NCBI GenBank assembly: GCA_029940535.1
Contig: JAPYUM010000008.1
Span: forward strand, 1 to 64,000
Direction: 5' to 3'
Length of the DNA: 64,000 bases
DNA from: Vicinamibacterales bacterium
GTDB taxonomy: Bacteria; Acidobacteriota; Vicinamibacteria; Vicinamibacterales; UBA8438
The notes beneath the pieces were generated by a model. That model worked only from the letters and a program-made list of their open reading frames with translations. It did not search any database and was not told the DNA's origin. Below are positions 37,607-50,378 of the stretch, piece after piece. Position 1 is the first letter of the stretch. Each line of letters starts with the position of its first letter. Made by a program: the position numbers and the translations under genes.

Positions 37607-38464
37607 ATGGCGAAGAAACGACCCGCCCTCGGCCGCGGACTGAGCGCGCTGATCCCTGACCCCCCCAAGCCCTCCACGGGCCCGCCGACGGAGGTTGACC
37701 TCGACCGACTGACACCTAATCGCGTGCAGCCCCGTACCGTCATGGATGAGCCGAAGCTGGAGGAACTCGCGGTGTCCATCCAGGGAAGTGGGGTCATCCA
37801 ACCAATCGTGGTCCGGCGCCTGGACGCCGACTCTTTCGAGATCGTGGCCGGCGAACGCCGATGGCGGGCCGCTCAACGCGCCGGGCTGCTCAGGGTCCCC
37901 ATCGTCGTCCGTGACGTGCCGGACGACAAGCTGCTGGAACTCGCGCTGATTGAAAATCTCCAGCGTGAGAATCTCAACCCTATTGAGGAGGCGGAGGCCT
38001 ACCAGCGGCTGACCGCCGAGTATCACCTGACCCAAGAGGAGGTCGCCAGCGCGGTGGGGAAAAACCGCGCGACCGTGGCCAACTACGTACGCCTGCTGGG
38101 CCTGCCCGCAGAGCTCCAGGCCGACCTGGCCGGCGGGGCGCTGTCAATGGGTCACGCCCGCGCGTTGCTCGGTCTACCGGAGGCCGCCGTTCAGAAACGT
38201 GCCGGTCGCGAGGTGGTCGCGCGCGGGCTCTCCGTGCGAGAGACAGAGGATCTGGTCAAGAAGCAGGCGCGCCCCAACCAACCAGCGGCGCCTCCATCCC
38301 CACCGCCTCCCGACGTGCATACCCGGGCCGCGCAGGACCGTCTCCGCGTCGCGCTTGGCACACGGGTCCGTATCGTGCGCCAGGGCCGACAGGGACGTAT
38401 CGAGATCGCGTTCACCTCGGAGGGTGAACTCCAGCGCCTGTTCGAGCAGCTGACGCGCGCCTGA
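37607..38464 (+). CDS. parB: Chromosome partitioning protein ParB (Spo0J)
   Basis: A 285-residue CTP-dependent clamp that loads at parS. The ParA-stimulating N-terminus is MAKKRPALGRGLSALIP. The CTP-binding motifs are QPIVVRR and GERRWRAAQRAG. The central HTH is LTQEEVASAVGKNRATVANYVRLLGLP, split here in the usual positions, and the C-terminal dimerisation domain follows a proline-rich linker (about 225-240). The ATG at 37607 gives the canonical N-terminus. Its two nearby parS sites are at 35970 and 36524. Confidence 0.96.
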   Translation: MAKKRPALGRGLSALIPDPPKPSTGPPTEVDLDRLTPNRVQPRTVMDEPKLEELAVSIQGSGVIQPIVVRRLDADSFEIVAGERRWRAAQRAGLLRVPIVVRDVPDDKLLELALIENLQRENLNPIEEAEAYQRLTAEYHLTQEEVASAVGKNRATVANYVRLLGLPAELQADLAGGALSMGHARALLGLPEAAVQKRAGREVVARGLSVRETEDLVKKQARPNQPAAPPSPPPPDVHTRAAQDRLRVALGTRVRIVRQGRQGRIEIAFTSEGELQRLFEQLTRA

Positions 38465-38479
38465 TCCGCCTCACGCGGC

Positions 38480-38509
38480 TTGCTGGGTGCTCGCCACGAA
38501 TGGTATAGT
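38480..38509 (+). promoter_or_regulatory. Candidate atp operon promoter
   Basis: TTGCTG (38480-38485) and TATAGT (38504-38509) are separated by 18 bp in the 282-bp gap between parB and atpH. I see no gene in this gap. Confidence 0.4.
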
Positions 38510-38746
38510 TCCCCGTTTGCCCTGCTCGGGTTGGGGGCCGCTATCGCCCTTCCGCGCCCCACCGCCTTCCGTGCTCCGAGTCGTCGTTCGAGGCCATTGC
38601 GCCGGGCGCGGCGCCGCGGCTAACCAGGGCACAACACCGGAGCAGACGGGCACTATTCGACCGAGGAGCTACAGCATCAGCCGGAAACCCCGACGGGAAG
38701 ACCTGTGAATTCCTGACCCCGGGCCCTCTTTCAGTCACCGTACGAT

Positions 38747-39292
38747 ATGACGAATCGCACCGCGGCCGCGCGCTATGCCCGCGCCCTCTTCGACGTCAGC
38801 TTGCAGGATCACGACCTCCAACAGGTGGAGTCGGAGCTGGCCGGTCTGCTGGCGGTGATCGACGGACACGAGACACTACGCCGGGTCCTGCTCAACCCCG
38901 CCATTCCGACCCCACGCAAGCGGTCGATCATGACGGCGCTGCTCGACCGGCTCGACGCCCTCGCCCCGCCGGTGGCGAAGCTGGCCATCTTGTTGGCGGA
39001 GCGGGACCGCCTCGTACTGCTCTCCGATATTCTGGCGGCCTATCGCGCCCGCCTCCTGGACCATCTCGGCGTCATCGAGGCGTCGGTCACGACGGCCCAC
39101 CCGCTGGCAGCCGAACGCACGACCGCCATCGAGGCACGTCTGGCCGCCGCGAGTGGTCGCACGGTGACCATGACCACCGCGGTCGACCCCCAGCTGCTCG
39201 GTGGTTTCGTGGCCCGGCTGGGTACCACGGTCTATGACGCCAGCGTCGCGCGGAACCTTGAACGCATGCGCCAGGCCCTGTTGGAGCGCTAA
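38747..39292 (+). CDS. atpH: F1Fo ATP synthase delta subunit
   Basis: A 181-residue OSCP/delta subunit that links the F1 head to the peripheral stalk. It starts MTNRTAAARYARALFDVSLQ, the conserved N-terminus, and ends with VDPQLLGGFVARLGTTVYDASVARNLERMRQALLE, split in the way typical for the family. It is the first gene of atpHAGDC. The Fo genes (a, b, c) are not upstream. Confidence 0.94.
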   Translation: MTNRTAAARYARALFDVSLQDHDLQQVESELAGLLAVIDGHETLRRVLLNPAIPTPRKRSIMTALLDRLDALAPPVAKLAILLAERDRLVLLSDILAAYRARLLDHLGVIEASVTTAHPLAAERTTAIEARLAAASGRTVTMTTAVDPQLLGGFVARLGTTVYDASVARNLERMRQALLER

Positions 39293-39346
39293 TCGCGAAC
39301 CTTAACGGGTCACGATCCTTCAACCGACAAGACGGAATTTGCAGCG

Positions 39347-40876
39347 ATGACAATCAACGCCGAAGAAATCACGCAGATCATCCGCGACCAGATCGGTGGC
39401 TATGCCATCGATGTGGACGTGGCCGAAGTCGGCACTGTCGTTTCGGTCGGAGACGGCATCGCCCAGGTGCATGGCATCGAGAACGTGATGGCGACGGAGA
39501 TGCTTGAGTTTCCCCGCGGCATCTTCGGGCTGGCGCTAAACCTCGAGGAAGACACTGTCGGCGCCGTGCTTCTGGGCCAGAGCACCGAAATCAAGGAAGG
39601 CGACACCGTTAAGCGCACCGGTCGCATCATCTCGGTTCCGGTCGGCGAGCCGCTGCTGGGCCGCGTGGTCAACGCGCTGGGGCAACCTCTCGACGGCAAG
39701 GGCCCGATCGCCACCACCGAAACCTCACCGGTGGAGAAAATCGCGCCCGGCGTCGTCGACCGCCAGGGCGTGAAGCAACCGCTCCAGACCGGCCTAAAAG
39801 CGATCGACACGATGGTGCCCATCGGTCGCGGCCAACGAGAGTTGATCATCGGCGACCGACAGACGGGCAAGACCGCGGTCGCCGTCGACACCATCCTCAA
39901 CCAGCGCGGGCAAGACGTCGTGTGTATCTACAACGCGATCGGTCAGAAAGCCTCGACCATCGCGCAGGTCGTGAAAACGCTCGAAGACGCTGGGGCGATG
40001 GAATTCACCATTGTGGTGGCCGCACCCGCGTCGGCCCCGGCGTCCCTGCTGTTCCTCAGTCCGTATGCGGCCTGCGCCATGGGCGAGTACTTCCGGGACA
40101 ATGGCAAACACGCGCTGTGTGTCTACGACGATCTCTCGAAACACGCGCAGGCCTATCGCGAAATTTCGTTGTTGCTCCGCCGGCCGCCAGGGCGCGAGGC
40201 GTACCCCGGCGACGTCTTCTACCTGCACTCGCGGCTGCTGGAGCGGGCGGCGATGATGAACGACGAGCTCGGCGGCGGCTCGCTCACCGCGCTGCCGGTC
40301 ATCGAGACCCAGGCTGGCGACCTTTCAGCGTATATTCCCACCAACGTCATTTCGATTACCGACGGGCAAATATTCCTGGAGTCGGACCTGTTCCACCAGG
40401 GCGTCCGGCCCGCCATCAACGTCGGCAACTCCGTGTCGCGCGTCGGCGGTTCCGCGCAAATCAAGGCGATGCGCCAGGTGGCTGGCACCCTGCGGCTCGA
40501 TCTGGCGCAGTACCGTGAATTGGCGGCGTTTGCCCAGATGGCCAGCGACCTCGACAAATCGACCCAGCAGCAGCTCCATCGGGGCAAACGACTGGTCGAG
40601 GTGCTGAAGCAGCCGCAATACCAGCCGCTTGCGGTCGAGAAGCAGGTCCTGATCGTGTACGCCGGGACGCACGGATTCCTCGACGCCGTCGCCGAGACTG
40701 ACGCCCGCGAATACGAGACCGAGCTCTATCAGTTCGTCGAGGGGCGCGAGCCGGCGCTCTATACCGACCTGGTTGAGCGGGGCAAGCTTGATGACGACCT
40801 CGAAGGCCGGGTCGCCGCGTTACTCAAGGAGTTCACTGAGCAATTCACCGCAACCCACCAGACCGCGGCCGCGTAG
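39347..40876 (+). CDS. atpA: F1Fo ATP synthase alpha subunit
   Basis: The 509-residue non-catalytic nucleotide-binding subunit of F1. It has [18 protein letters not shown] in the N-terminal barrel, the P-loop [13 protein letters not shown] (near 169), and the family signature [17 protein letters not shown] (near 360). Length is normal (about 505-515). It lies 54 bp after atpH. Confidence 0.98.
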   Translation: MTINAEEITQIIRDQIGGYAIDVDVAEVGTVVSVGDGIAQVHGIENVMATEMLEFPRGIFGLALNLEEDTVGAVLLGQSTEIKEGDTVKRTGRIISVPVGEPLLGRVVNALGQPLDGKGPIATTETSPVEKIAPGVVDRQGVKQPLQTGLKAIDTMVPIGRGQRELIIGDRQTGKTAVAVDTILNQRGQDVVCIYNAIGQKASTIAQVVKTLEDAGAMEFTIVVAAPASAPASLLFLSPYAACAMGEYFRDNGKHALCVYDDLSKHAQAYREISLLLRRPPGREAYPGDVFYLHSRLLERAAMMNDELGGGSLTALPVIETQAGDLSAYIPTNVISITDGQIFLESDLFHQGVRPAINVGNSVSRVGGSAQIKAMRQVAGTLRLDLAQYRELAAFAQMASDLDKSTQQQLHRGKRLVEVLKQPQYQPLAVEKQVLIVYAGTHGFLDAVAETDAREYETELYQFVEGREPALYTDLVERGKLDDDLEGRVAALLKEFTEQFTATHQTAAA

Positions 40877-40907
40877 AGCCCAGGCGTACTAACAGAGAGC
40901 GTGTTCA

Positions 40908-43263
<2,356 letters not shown>

Positions 43264-43264
43264 T

Positions 43265-43687
43265 ATGCCTCTACCGGATCATCTGACCTTGGAGATCGTC
43301 ACGCCGGAGCGCGCCGTCGTGAGCGAGCAGATCGACGAAGTGCAGATCCCCGGCGCCGAGGGGTCGTTCGGCGTATTGCCGGGCCACACCCCACTCTTGG
43401 CCACCCTGCAGGTCGGAGAGCTGTGGTACCGCCGCGGCGAGGAGACGTCGTATGTCGCCGTGTCGTTCGGGTTCGCCGAGGTGCAGCCGGATCGCGTGAC
43501 GATTTTGGCGCAGATCGCCGAGTCGGCTGAAGATATTGACGTCACCCGCGCGGAGGAAGCCGAACGGCGCGCCAAGACACGGTTGGGCACCACGGTGATC
43601 GACATGGATTTCGAGCGTGCGCGCATCGCCATGCTGAAGTCGCTGACTCGGCTTCGCGTCGCGACCCGCGCCAGGAATCGAGGGTAA
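43265..43687 (+). CDS. atpC: F1Fo ATP synthase epsilon subunit
   Basis: The 140-residue rotor subunit. The N-terminal beta sandwich has LEIVTPERAVVSEQIDEVQIPGAEGSFGVLPGHTPLLATL (residues 8-47, the family pattern) and the C-terminal helical hairpin begins at DVTRAEEAERRAKTRL. It ends the atpHAGDC operon. Confidence 0.96.
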   Translation: MPLPDHLTLEIVTPERAVVSEQIDEVQIPGAEGSFGVLPGHTPLLATLQVGELWYRRGEETSYVAVSFGFAEVQPDRVTILAQIAESAEDIDVTRAEEAERRAKTRLGTTVIDMDFERARIAMLKSLTRLRVATRARNRG

Positions 43688-43749
43688 GGGTCCGAAGCCC
43701 TCCCTGCTTGCGTGCGCCCAAGGGGCGCCACCCGAGACGATACGAGCCC

Positions 43750-44517
43750 ATGCGCGTTTCTTTTGCTTCGGCGACCGACAAGGGCCTTCGACGCTCGACC
43801 AACGAAGACAATCTCGCCGTCCGCGACGACCTGGGCCTATTCGTCGTAGCCGACGGCATGGGCGGACACGCGGCGGGCGAGGTGGCGTCGCAGGCGGCCA
43901 TCGAGGGCATCGTGGCCTTCGCAGAAGCGACCGTGTCGGTGTCCCCGGACCAGACCTGGCCGATCCCGTTCAACCCGAACCAGAGTGTGAACGCCAACCG
44001 CCTGGATGCTGGCTTCCGGATGGCGGACCGGCGTATCGCGGCCGAGGCCGCGGCCTCGGCCGAGCTTCGGGGCATGGCCACAACGGCGGTCGCGGCGCTC
44101 ATCACCGATAGCGTGGTGACCCTGGCCCATGTGGGCGACAGTCGCGTGTATCGGTTACACCAGGGACAGCTCGAGCAATTGACGCGCGACCACTCCTGGG
44201 TCGAAGAACAGATCCGGGCGGGCACGCTCACCGAAAGCGCGGCGAGAGCGCATCCGTGGCGCAACATCGTGACGCGCGCCCTCTCCGGGTCGGAAGAGCT
44301 GGAGGTCGACATCCGAGAACTGTCGCTGGAACCAGGGGACCGATTGCTGTTGTGTTCAGACGGCGTGTTCGCCGTGCTGACCGATGACCAGATTGGCGAG
44401 GTGCTGCAGCAACATGCTGACCTCGACGCCGTGTGTCACGCCCTGATCAAGGGAGCGAACGACGGGGGAGGACCCGACAACGTGACCGCGGTCGTGCTCG
44501 AAGTCCATGCTGGCTAA
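43750..44517 (+). CDS. PP2C-family serine/threonine protein phosphatase
   Basis: A 255-residue metal-dependent phosphatase (PPM/PrpC/Stp1 class). The metal ligands are in STNEDN (motif 1), VVADGMGGHAAGEVAS (motif 2), LAHVGDSRVYRL, LLCSDGVFAVL and GPDNVTAVVLEV. It starts MRVSFASATDKGLRRSTNEDN at 43750, the usual N-terminus. No Hanks-type kinase or FHA protein lies next to it here. Its stop lies 8 bp inside the downstream permease gene, so the two are probably co-expressed. Confidence 0.93.
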   Translation: MRVSFASATDKGLRRSTNEDNLAVRDDLGLFVVADGMGGHAAGEVASQAAIEGIVAFAEATVSVSPDQTWPIPFNPNQSVNANRLDAGFRMADRRIAAEAAASAELRGMATTAVAALITDSVVTLAHVGDSRVYRLHQGQLEQLTRDHSWVEEQIRAGTLTESAARAHPWRNIVTRALSGSEELEVDIRELSLEPGDRLLLCSDGVFAVLTDDQIGEVLQQHADLDAVCHALIKGANDGGGPDNVTAVVLEVHAG

Positions 44518-45304
44518 TCTGCGGCAGTTGTTCCGCTACCGGGGCCTCATCCAAACGCTTGTTGCCCGCGAGCTCAAGGCGCGGTATCGCGGCTCGGTGC
44601 TTGGGTATTTTTGGTCATTCATCAATCCGTTACTCCTGCTGCTGGTCTACTCATTCGTCTTCAGCTACGTAATGCCTCGCGGCGAGGCGTTGGCGACCGA
44701 GCCGTACGCGGTCTTCCTGTTCTGCGGCCTGTTGCCGTGGACCTGGTTTTCCTCGTCCCTGTCGGACGGCGCCAACGTCTTGATCATAAACGGCAACCTG
44801 ATCAAGAAGGTCATGTTCCCGGCCGAGATCCTCCCGGTCGTCGCGGTGATCTCGAACATGGTGCATTTCCTGCTGGGTTTGCCGATTCTGCTCGCGTTTC
44901 TCCTGTATTACTCGCTGTCGCTGCACTTGTCCGAGCTGGTGTGGTTCCCCTTCGTCCTGGCGGTCCAGTTCATCCTCACCTTGGGCCTGGTGATGGTGTT
45001 GGCCGCGCTGACGGTCCACTTTCGAGACATCAAGGATCTGCTGTCGAACATCTTGACGCTGTGGTTTTTCGCGACGCCGATTCTCTACCCCATGTCATTC
45101 CTGTCGCCCCGGGCGAAGTTCTACATGGACTACTTCAACCCCTTCGCTCACCTGGCGATCTCGTATCAGGAGATCCTCTTCTACCCTGGTCCGTTCGGTC
45201 ACTGGAAATGGTTGCTCGCCCTGGCCGTGGCCGGGGTCGCGTTCTTCGTGCTGGGATACTGGTTGTTCGACCGGCTCCGCGACTCGTTCGCGGAGGAAGT
45301 GTAG
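44507..45304 (+). CDS. ABC-2 type polysaccharide exporter, permease (Wzm-like)
   Basis: A 265-residue membrane protein of the ABC2_membrane family with six predicted helices. The N-terminal segment LIQTLVARELKARYRGSVLGYFWSFINPLLLLLVYSFVF (split across residues 10-48) is diagnostic of Wzm/TagG/KpsM-type transporters. LPWTWFSSSLSDGANVLINGNLIKKVMFP-like sequence follows. It pairs with the ATPase gene 10 bp downstream. It overlaps the phosphatase gene by 11 bp. Confidence 0.93.
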   Translation: MLANLRQLFRYRGLIQTLVARELKARYRGSVLGYFWSFINPLLLLLVYSFVFSYVMPRGEALATEPYAVFLFCGLLPWTWFSSSLSDGANVLIINGNLIKKVMFPAEILPVVAVISNMVHFLLGLPILLAFLLYYSLSLHLSELVWFPFVLAVQFILTLGLVMVLAALTVHFRDIKDLLSNILTLWFFATPILYPMSFLSPRAKFYMDYFNPFAHLAISYQEILFYPGPFGHWKWLLALAVAGVAFFVLGYWLFDRLRDSFAEEV

Positions 45305-45314
45305 AGACGGATCC

Positions 45315-46820
45315 ATGGCCGCGATCGAGATCGACCACGTCACGAAGATGTACCGGCGGCACGGACACTCGCGACGATACGCGACGCTCAAGAGCGCGTT
45401 GCTGACCGGCAGCCTGGCCAAGGACCTGCGCCCTGAGGAGTCGTTCCGCGCGCTCAACGACGTGTCGGTCACGATCCGAAAGGGTGTCACCTACGGGGTC
45501 ATCGGGCGCAACGGGTCGGGCAAGAGCACGCTGCTCAAGCTCGTCGCCGGTATCACCAAACCGACTACCGGGGCCGTGCGGGTGGACGGTCGCGTGTCCG
45601 CCCTCATCGAGTTGGGGGCCGGGTTTCATCCCGAGATCTCCGGCCGTGAGAACGTCTTCATCAACGGCATTATGTTGGGGCTGTCGCGTCGCGAGATCGC
45701 GGGTCGATTCGACGAGATCGTCGAATTCGCCGAGATGGAAGAGTTCATCGACGCGCCGGTCAAGACGTATTCCTCGGGGATGTACATGCGGTTGGGGTTT
45801 GCTGTGGCGATCAACGTCGACCCGGACATCCTGCTCGTGGACGAAGTCCTGGCGGTGGGAGACGAAGGCTTCAGTCTGAAGTGTCTCGACAAATTCGCCG
45901 AGTTCAAGCGCCGCGGCAAGACCATTTTGCTGGTGACCCACGGGTTGTCGATGGTCGAACGGTTCTGTGACGAAGCGCTGTGGATTGAGTCTGGGGAGAA
46001 GCGCATCGTGGGCGACCCCAAACGGGTCGTGCAGACGTACCTGTCCGATGTCGAGCGGGCCGAGGACCTGCTGCTCGCGGCCCAGGACGCCAAGGCCCAG
46101 CAAACGCCGGTGTCGGCCCCGCCCGAGCCGGTCGTCACCGAACCGGTCGAACCCGCGCCGGAGTCGGACGCCGTTGCGGAGCCGGGGCCGGTGAGCGAGG
46201 TCGAGGCCGAGCCCGAGACCGACGCGGCGGACGACGATGCGCAGCCCGACAACATGTTCGTGGCCAAAGAGGGCCGATGGGGCTCGGGCGGAGTGCGGAT
46301 CGATCAGGTGACGCTCGAAGGAGACCACGGGCCGGCACACGTCTTTCACACCGGCGAACGGATGACAATTCGCATGCAGGTGAGCGCGCCCATCGAGGTC
46401 GACGACTTCGCGTTCGGGATCAGCATCTTCAGCACCGACGGGGTGTGTTGTTACGGCACCAACACCCATATCGAAGAGATGATTTCCGAATCACTTGAGG
46501 GCAACGCCACCGTCTCGTTTGTCATCGACCGACTCGATTTGGTTGGGGGTACCTACAAACTCGACGTCGCGGCGCACAAGCGCGACGGATTCTCCTACGA
46601 TTACCACCGCTTGCTCTATACGTTTCGCGTGAAGTCCCGGACGAAGGACGTGGGCATCTACCGGCCACGTCACGGGTGGAGCTTCTCCGACAACGTGCGG
46701 TTCAAACCGGACACCGATGACTCGGCCCCCGCTGGTTCGGTCTCAGTCCCAGCCGTCGACCCGGCCCCGGCGATGACTGCTCCGAGCCCACCGACGGCCG
46801 AAGACGCGCCAACCGAGTGA
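45315..46820 (+). CDS. ABC polysaccharide exporter ATPase with C-terminal substrate-binding domain (Wzt-like)
   Basis: A 501-residue ATPase. The nucleotide-binding domain has Walker A GRNGSGKSTLLKLVAGI (near 65), signature YSSGMYMRLGFA, Walker B ILLVDEVLAVGDEGF and the H-loop LVTHGLSM. An acidic Pro/Glu/Val linker (about residues 258-312) leads to a Wzt C-terminal-like beta domain (about 320-460), which in O-antigen exporters recognises the modified glycan end. A second low-complexity Pro/Ala tail ends the protein. No glycosyltransferases are nearby, so the exported polymer is unknown. Confidence 0.93.
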   Translation: MAAIEIDHVTKMYRRHGHSRRYATLKSALLTGSLAKDLRPEESFRALNDVSVTIRKGVTYGVIGRNGSGKSTLLKLVAGITKPTTGAVRVDGRVSALIELGAGFHPEISGRENVFINGIMLGLSRREIAGRFDEIVEFAEMEEFIDAPVKTYSSGMYMRLGFAVAINVDPDILLVDEVLAVGDEGFSLKCLDKFAEFKRRGKTILLVTHGLSMVERFCDEALWIESGEKRIVGDPKRVVQTYLSDVERAEDLLLAAQDAKAQQTPVSAPPEPVVTEPVEPAPESDAVAEPGPVSEVEAEPETDAADDDAQPDNMFVAKEGRWGSGGVRIDQVTLEGDHGPAHVFHTGERMTIRMQVSAPIEVDDFAFGISIFSTDGVCCYGTNTHIEEMISESLEGNATVSFVIDRLDLVGGTYKLDVAAHKRDGFSYDYHRLLYTFRVKSRTKDVGIYRPRHGWSFSDNVRFKPDTDDSAPAGSVSVPAVDPAPAMTAPSPPTAEDAPTE

Positions 46821-46887
46821 GCCGGTCGGACCGGCCGTGTTCCGTCCCGGTCCTGAACATGCCCTGCGGCCTTGAACCGAGTGCCTC

Positions 46888-49800
46888 GTGCCTACGACAT
46901 CTCTGACGCTGCAAGCGGTGCTCAAACGGGCGGCCTCGGGGGCCGGCTTCGGCGCCGGCGGACGTGCGTTCTCCGGTCTGTCGCCGGCCGCGAAGGGGTT
47001 CGCAGTGGCGGCGACCGCCGCCGACGGCGTGACGGCCGTCATCGTGCCGAACGACGCCGCCGTGGAGCAGGCCGTCGCCGATATTCGCTTCTTCCTCGGC
47101 GGGCTGGAAGGGTTGTCGGACCATCAGCTGCGTGTGCATGTGCTCGCGTGCCCGTCCCATGAGGTCGACCCCTACCGTGGGCTCGCGCCTCATTTCGAAG
47201 TCGCGGCGGCGCGCGGACGCGCGCTCCATGGCCTCGCCGACGGGTCGGCTCGGGTTGTCGTGATCGCCGCCGCCGCACTGCTCCCTCGCGTGAGCCCACC
47301 CGCGCGATTACTTCAGGCCGGCTACAGCCTCGCGGTGGGGGCGCTGCTTGAACCCCCCGACCTGAGTGATCAACTCGCGGATGCGGGGTTCACACCGGAA
47401 GATCCCGTGGACGCGCACGGCGAATTCTGTATTCGCGGCGGGGTCGTCGACTTCTTCCCGGCCGGCGAGGATCAACCCATCCGCGCCGAGTTTGCTGGGG
47501 ACAGCCTCGAGTCGCTCCGTCGGTTCGATCCCGCGACGCAGCGTTCTATCGAGACACTGGACCGCGCCGACATTCTGCCGTTGCGGGAAGCCTTCGAGGG
47601 TGACGCGGACCTCAACGGGGCTGAACCCGACCGATCGGCCTGGCTCGGGGACTACCTGCTCGGGGTGTCGGCGGGCCGCCTCTTCTTGTCCGAAGCTGAC
47701 GAATCGAGGGGGGTCATCGAAGCCCGTCTGTCACAGGCGGCCACGGGATTCGTCGATGCCGAGGAGCGGGGTGAGGCCGTGCTGTCTCCCGAGCAGCTAT
47801 TCGTCGACTGGCCGACGCTGGACGCGTGGCTCGACGCCGCTACCCGGCTGGAGCAGTTGTGGGAGGACCAGGACACCGCGGACACCGTGCGGCATGTGGC
47901 GTGTCAGCCGGTCGTCGAGTTCCACGGACGGCTCGGCGATTGGGCCGCCGAGATCACCCGAACGCGCGACCGTGGCGAGACAGCATTGCTCGTGGCCGGC
48001 ACCCCGGGTCGTGCGGAACGTGTGATCGAGCTACTCGCGGACTATGACCTGCGGGCGCTGTCGATCGATGAAGCGGACGAGACCATGGGCGTGGCCTTAC
48101 TCGTGGCGACCGGACAACTCACCCGCGGCTTCCGGTTGCCCGACGCGGGACTGCAGCTTTTCGCCGAGCCGGACCTGTTCGGCGAAGACCGGCGGGTGCG
48201 GTCCCGCCGGACCGGTCCCGCCCGTTCATTCTTCTCCGACTTTCGCGACCTCAAGGTCGGCGACCATGTGGTGCACGTGGACCATGGCGTCGCGATGTTT
48301 GTCGGCCTGAAGCAAATTGGGGTCGGGCTCGAGCAGCATGAGTTCATGGAGCTGCAGTATGGCGGCCAGGACAAGTTGTTCGTGCCGGTGCAGCAGCTCG
48401 ACTTGCTGCAGAAATACACCGGGTCGACGAAGGCGACACTCGACCGCCTCGGCGGGACGTCGTGGGCGAAGACCAAGACCAAGGTCCGCAGCGCCATGCG
48501 GGACATGGCCGAAGAGTTGCTCAAGTTGTATGCGGCTCGCAAGGCGGTGTCGGGGCACGCGTTCAGTGCCGACACGCACTGGCACCGGGAATTTGACGAC
48601 GCCTTCGAGTACGAACTGACCGTCGACCAGCAGACGGCCATCGCCGACATCCGGCGCGACATGGAAGGGTCGACGCCGATGGACCGGTTGCTATGTGGCG
48701 ACGTCGGCTATGGCAAGACGGAAGTGGCCATGCGGGCGGCGTTCAAGGCGGTGATGGACGGCAAACAGGTCGGGTTCCTCGCCCCAACGACCGTCCTGGC
48801 CTTCCAACACCACAAGACCTTGACCGACCGGTTCGCCGCCTTTCCCGTCCGAATCGACCTGGTCAGCCGGTTTCGGACACGGGCCGAGCAGAAGCAGTCG
48901 CTCGAGGAACTGGCGAACGGCAAGTTGGACATCATCGTCGGGACCCATCGACTGCTGTCGAAGGATGTTCAGTTTCGCGACCTGGGCCTCCTGGTCGTGG
49001 ATGAAGAGCAGCGCTTCGGGGTGGCCCACAAGGAACGCATCAAGCAGATGCGGCACCGCGTCGACGTCCTGACGATGACCGCCACCCCGATCCCGCGCAC
49101 GCTGAATATGTCGCTGGTGGGGATTCGCGACATGTCGGTGATCGAGACTCCCCCCAAGGACCGCCAGGCCATTCAGACTAACGTCGTCCGGTTCGACCAC
49201 CAGGTGGTGGCGCGCGCCATCCGGACGGAGCTCGAGCGTGGCGGGCAAGTGTTCTTCCTGCACAGCCGCGTGACGTCCATCTACGCCATGGGCGATCTCC
49301 TCACGAAACTCGTGCCAGCTGCGCGAATCGCCGTGGCGCACGGGCAGATGCAGGAAGGCCAGCTCGAACGCTGCATGGTGGACTTCGTGCAGCACAAGTA
49401 CGACGTGCTGCTGGCCACCACGATCATCGAGAACGGGTTGGACATTCCGAACGCGAATACCATCATCATCAACCACGCCGAACGGTTCGGTCTCGCGCAG
49501 CTGTATCAGCTGCGGGGGCGGGTAGGACGCTCGGATCGACGAGCCTACGCGTATCTGCTGGTTCCGCCGGAGGGGTCGCTGTCGCCGGTGGCACGCCAGC
49601 GGCTCACCGCCATTCGCGAGTTCAGCGACCTCGGGAGCGGCTTCCGGATTGCCGCGCTCGATCTCGAGATTCGCGGGGCCGGCAACCTGCTGGGCGGTCA
49701 GCAGAGCGGCCATATCGAATCGATCGGGTTCGACCTCTACGTCAAGCTGCTCGAACAGACGGTGCGGGAACTCAAAGGAGAAGAGTTCGAGGATGAGCTC

Positions 49801-50364
49801 CGGGCCACCGTGAACCTGAATCTCGACCTCAAGATCGATGAACAGTACGTGCCCGACACGAATCAGAGACTGACCGTATATCGTCGGGTGGCCGGCGCCC
49901 GCGTCGAGCCCGACCTCACCGCCCTGCTGGACGAGCTGTGCGACCGCTACGGTCCGATTCCACCGTCGGTGGCCACGCTGGTCGAGTACGGTCGCATTCG
50001 TCTGTTGGCCGACCACCTGGGGGTGGAAACTCTCGACCGAAACGGACAGCTGCTCGTCTTAAAGTTCAGGCCGACGACAACGGTGGACCCGGTGCGGCTG
50101 ATTCGGTTCGTCGAGCGGCGCGCTGACGTCCTGCTCAAGCCGCCGTCCATGCTCACCATGGACCTGGAAGAACGAAGCAAGCCGAGCGGATCCAGCCATC
50201 TGTCGTGGTGGACCGCTCGAGCCCGTACCGAGGATGTACGCGCCGGGTTTTCGCGCGTCGACTTCGAGCGGGCCGCGCGGGACCGGGAAGGGCCAGCGCA
50301 GCTACTGGCGCGGGTTGCCGACCTGCTGGTGGAGTTGCGCGGCCTGGAAACGATAGAATCGTGA
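46888..50364 (+). CDS. mfd: Transcription-repair coupling factor Mfd
   Basis: A 1158-residue translocase that removes stalled RNA polymerase and recruits UvrA. The N-terminal UvrB-like module ends in a [21 protein letters not shown] motif. The RNAP-interaction domain has [20 protein letters not shown]. The helicase motifs are [47 protein letters not shown], and [21 protein letters not shown]. The C-terminal D7 domain contains a [21 protein letters not shown]-like segment. A GTG at 46888 is the likely start. Confidence 0.97.
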   Translation: MPTTSLTLQAVLKRAASGAGFGAGGRAFSGLSPAAKGFAVAATAADGVTAVIVPNDAAVEQAVADIRFFLGGLEGLSDHQLRVHVLACPSHEVDPYRGLAPHFEVAAARGRALHGLADGSARVVVIAAAALLPRVSPPARLLQAGYSLAVGALLEPPDLSDQLADAGFTPEDPVDAHGEFCIRGGVVDFFPAGEDQPIRAEFAGDSLESLRRFDPATQRSIETLDRADILPLREAFEGDADLNGAEPDRSAWLGDYLLGVSAGRLFLSEADESRGVIEARLSQAATGFVDAEERGEAVLSPEQLFVDWPTLDAWLDAATRLEQLWEDQDTADTVRHVACQPVVEFHGRLGDWAAEITRTRDRGETALLVAGTPGRAERVIELLADYDLRALSIDEADETMGVALLVATGQLTRGFRLPDAGLQLFAEPDLFGEDRRVRSRRTGPARSFFSDFRDLKVGDHVVHVDHGVAMFVGLKQIGVGLEQHEFMELQYGGQDKLFVPVQQLDLLQKYTGSTKATLDRLGGTSWAKTKTKVRSAMRDMAEELLKLYAARKAVSGHAFSADTHWHREFDDAFEYELTVDQQTAIADIRRDMEGSTPMDRLLCGDVGYGKTEVAMRAAFKAVMDGKQVGFLAPTTVLAFQHHKTLTDRFAAFPVRIDLVSRFRTRAEQKQSLEELANGKLDIIVGTHRLLSKDVQFRDLGLLVVDEEQRFGVAHKERIKQMRHRVDVLTMTATPIPRTLNMSLVGIRDMSVIETPPKDRQAIQTNVVRFDHQVVARAIRTELERGGQVFFLHSRVTSIYAMGDLLTKLVPAARIAVAHGQMQEGQLERCMVDFVQHKYDVLLATTIIENGLDIPNANTIIINHAERFGLAQLYQLRGRVGRSDRRAYAYLLVPPEGSLSPVARQRLTAIREFSDLGSGFRIAALDLEIRGAGNLLGGQQSGHIESIGFDLYVKLLEQTVRELKGEEFEDELRATVNLNLDLKIDEQYVPDTNQRLTVYRRVAGARVEPDLTALLDELCDRYGPIPPSVATLVEYGRIRLLADHLGVETLDRNGQLLVLKFRPTTTVDPVRLIRFVERRADVLLKPPSMLTMDLEERSKPSGSSHLSWWTARARTEDVRAGFSRVDFERAARDREGPAQLLARVADLLVELRGLETIES

Positions 50365-50378
50365 CAAGGGGAACTTGT

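Noticed and set aside
45135-46469. 444-codon minus-strand open frame
   Set aside because: Antisense to the Wzt-like ATPase and permease; rich in His/Arg/Asp/Gly as expected for a reverse-frame artefact.
46823-46837. GCCGG-TCGGA-CCGGC hairpin after the Wzt-like gene as a terminator
   Set aside because: Very short stem with no U tract; common by chance in this composition.
48691-50016. 441-codon minus-strand open frame
   Set aside because: Shadow of mfd helicase motifs on the opposite strand.
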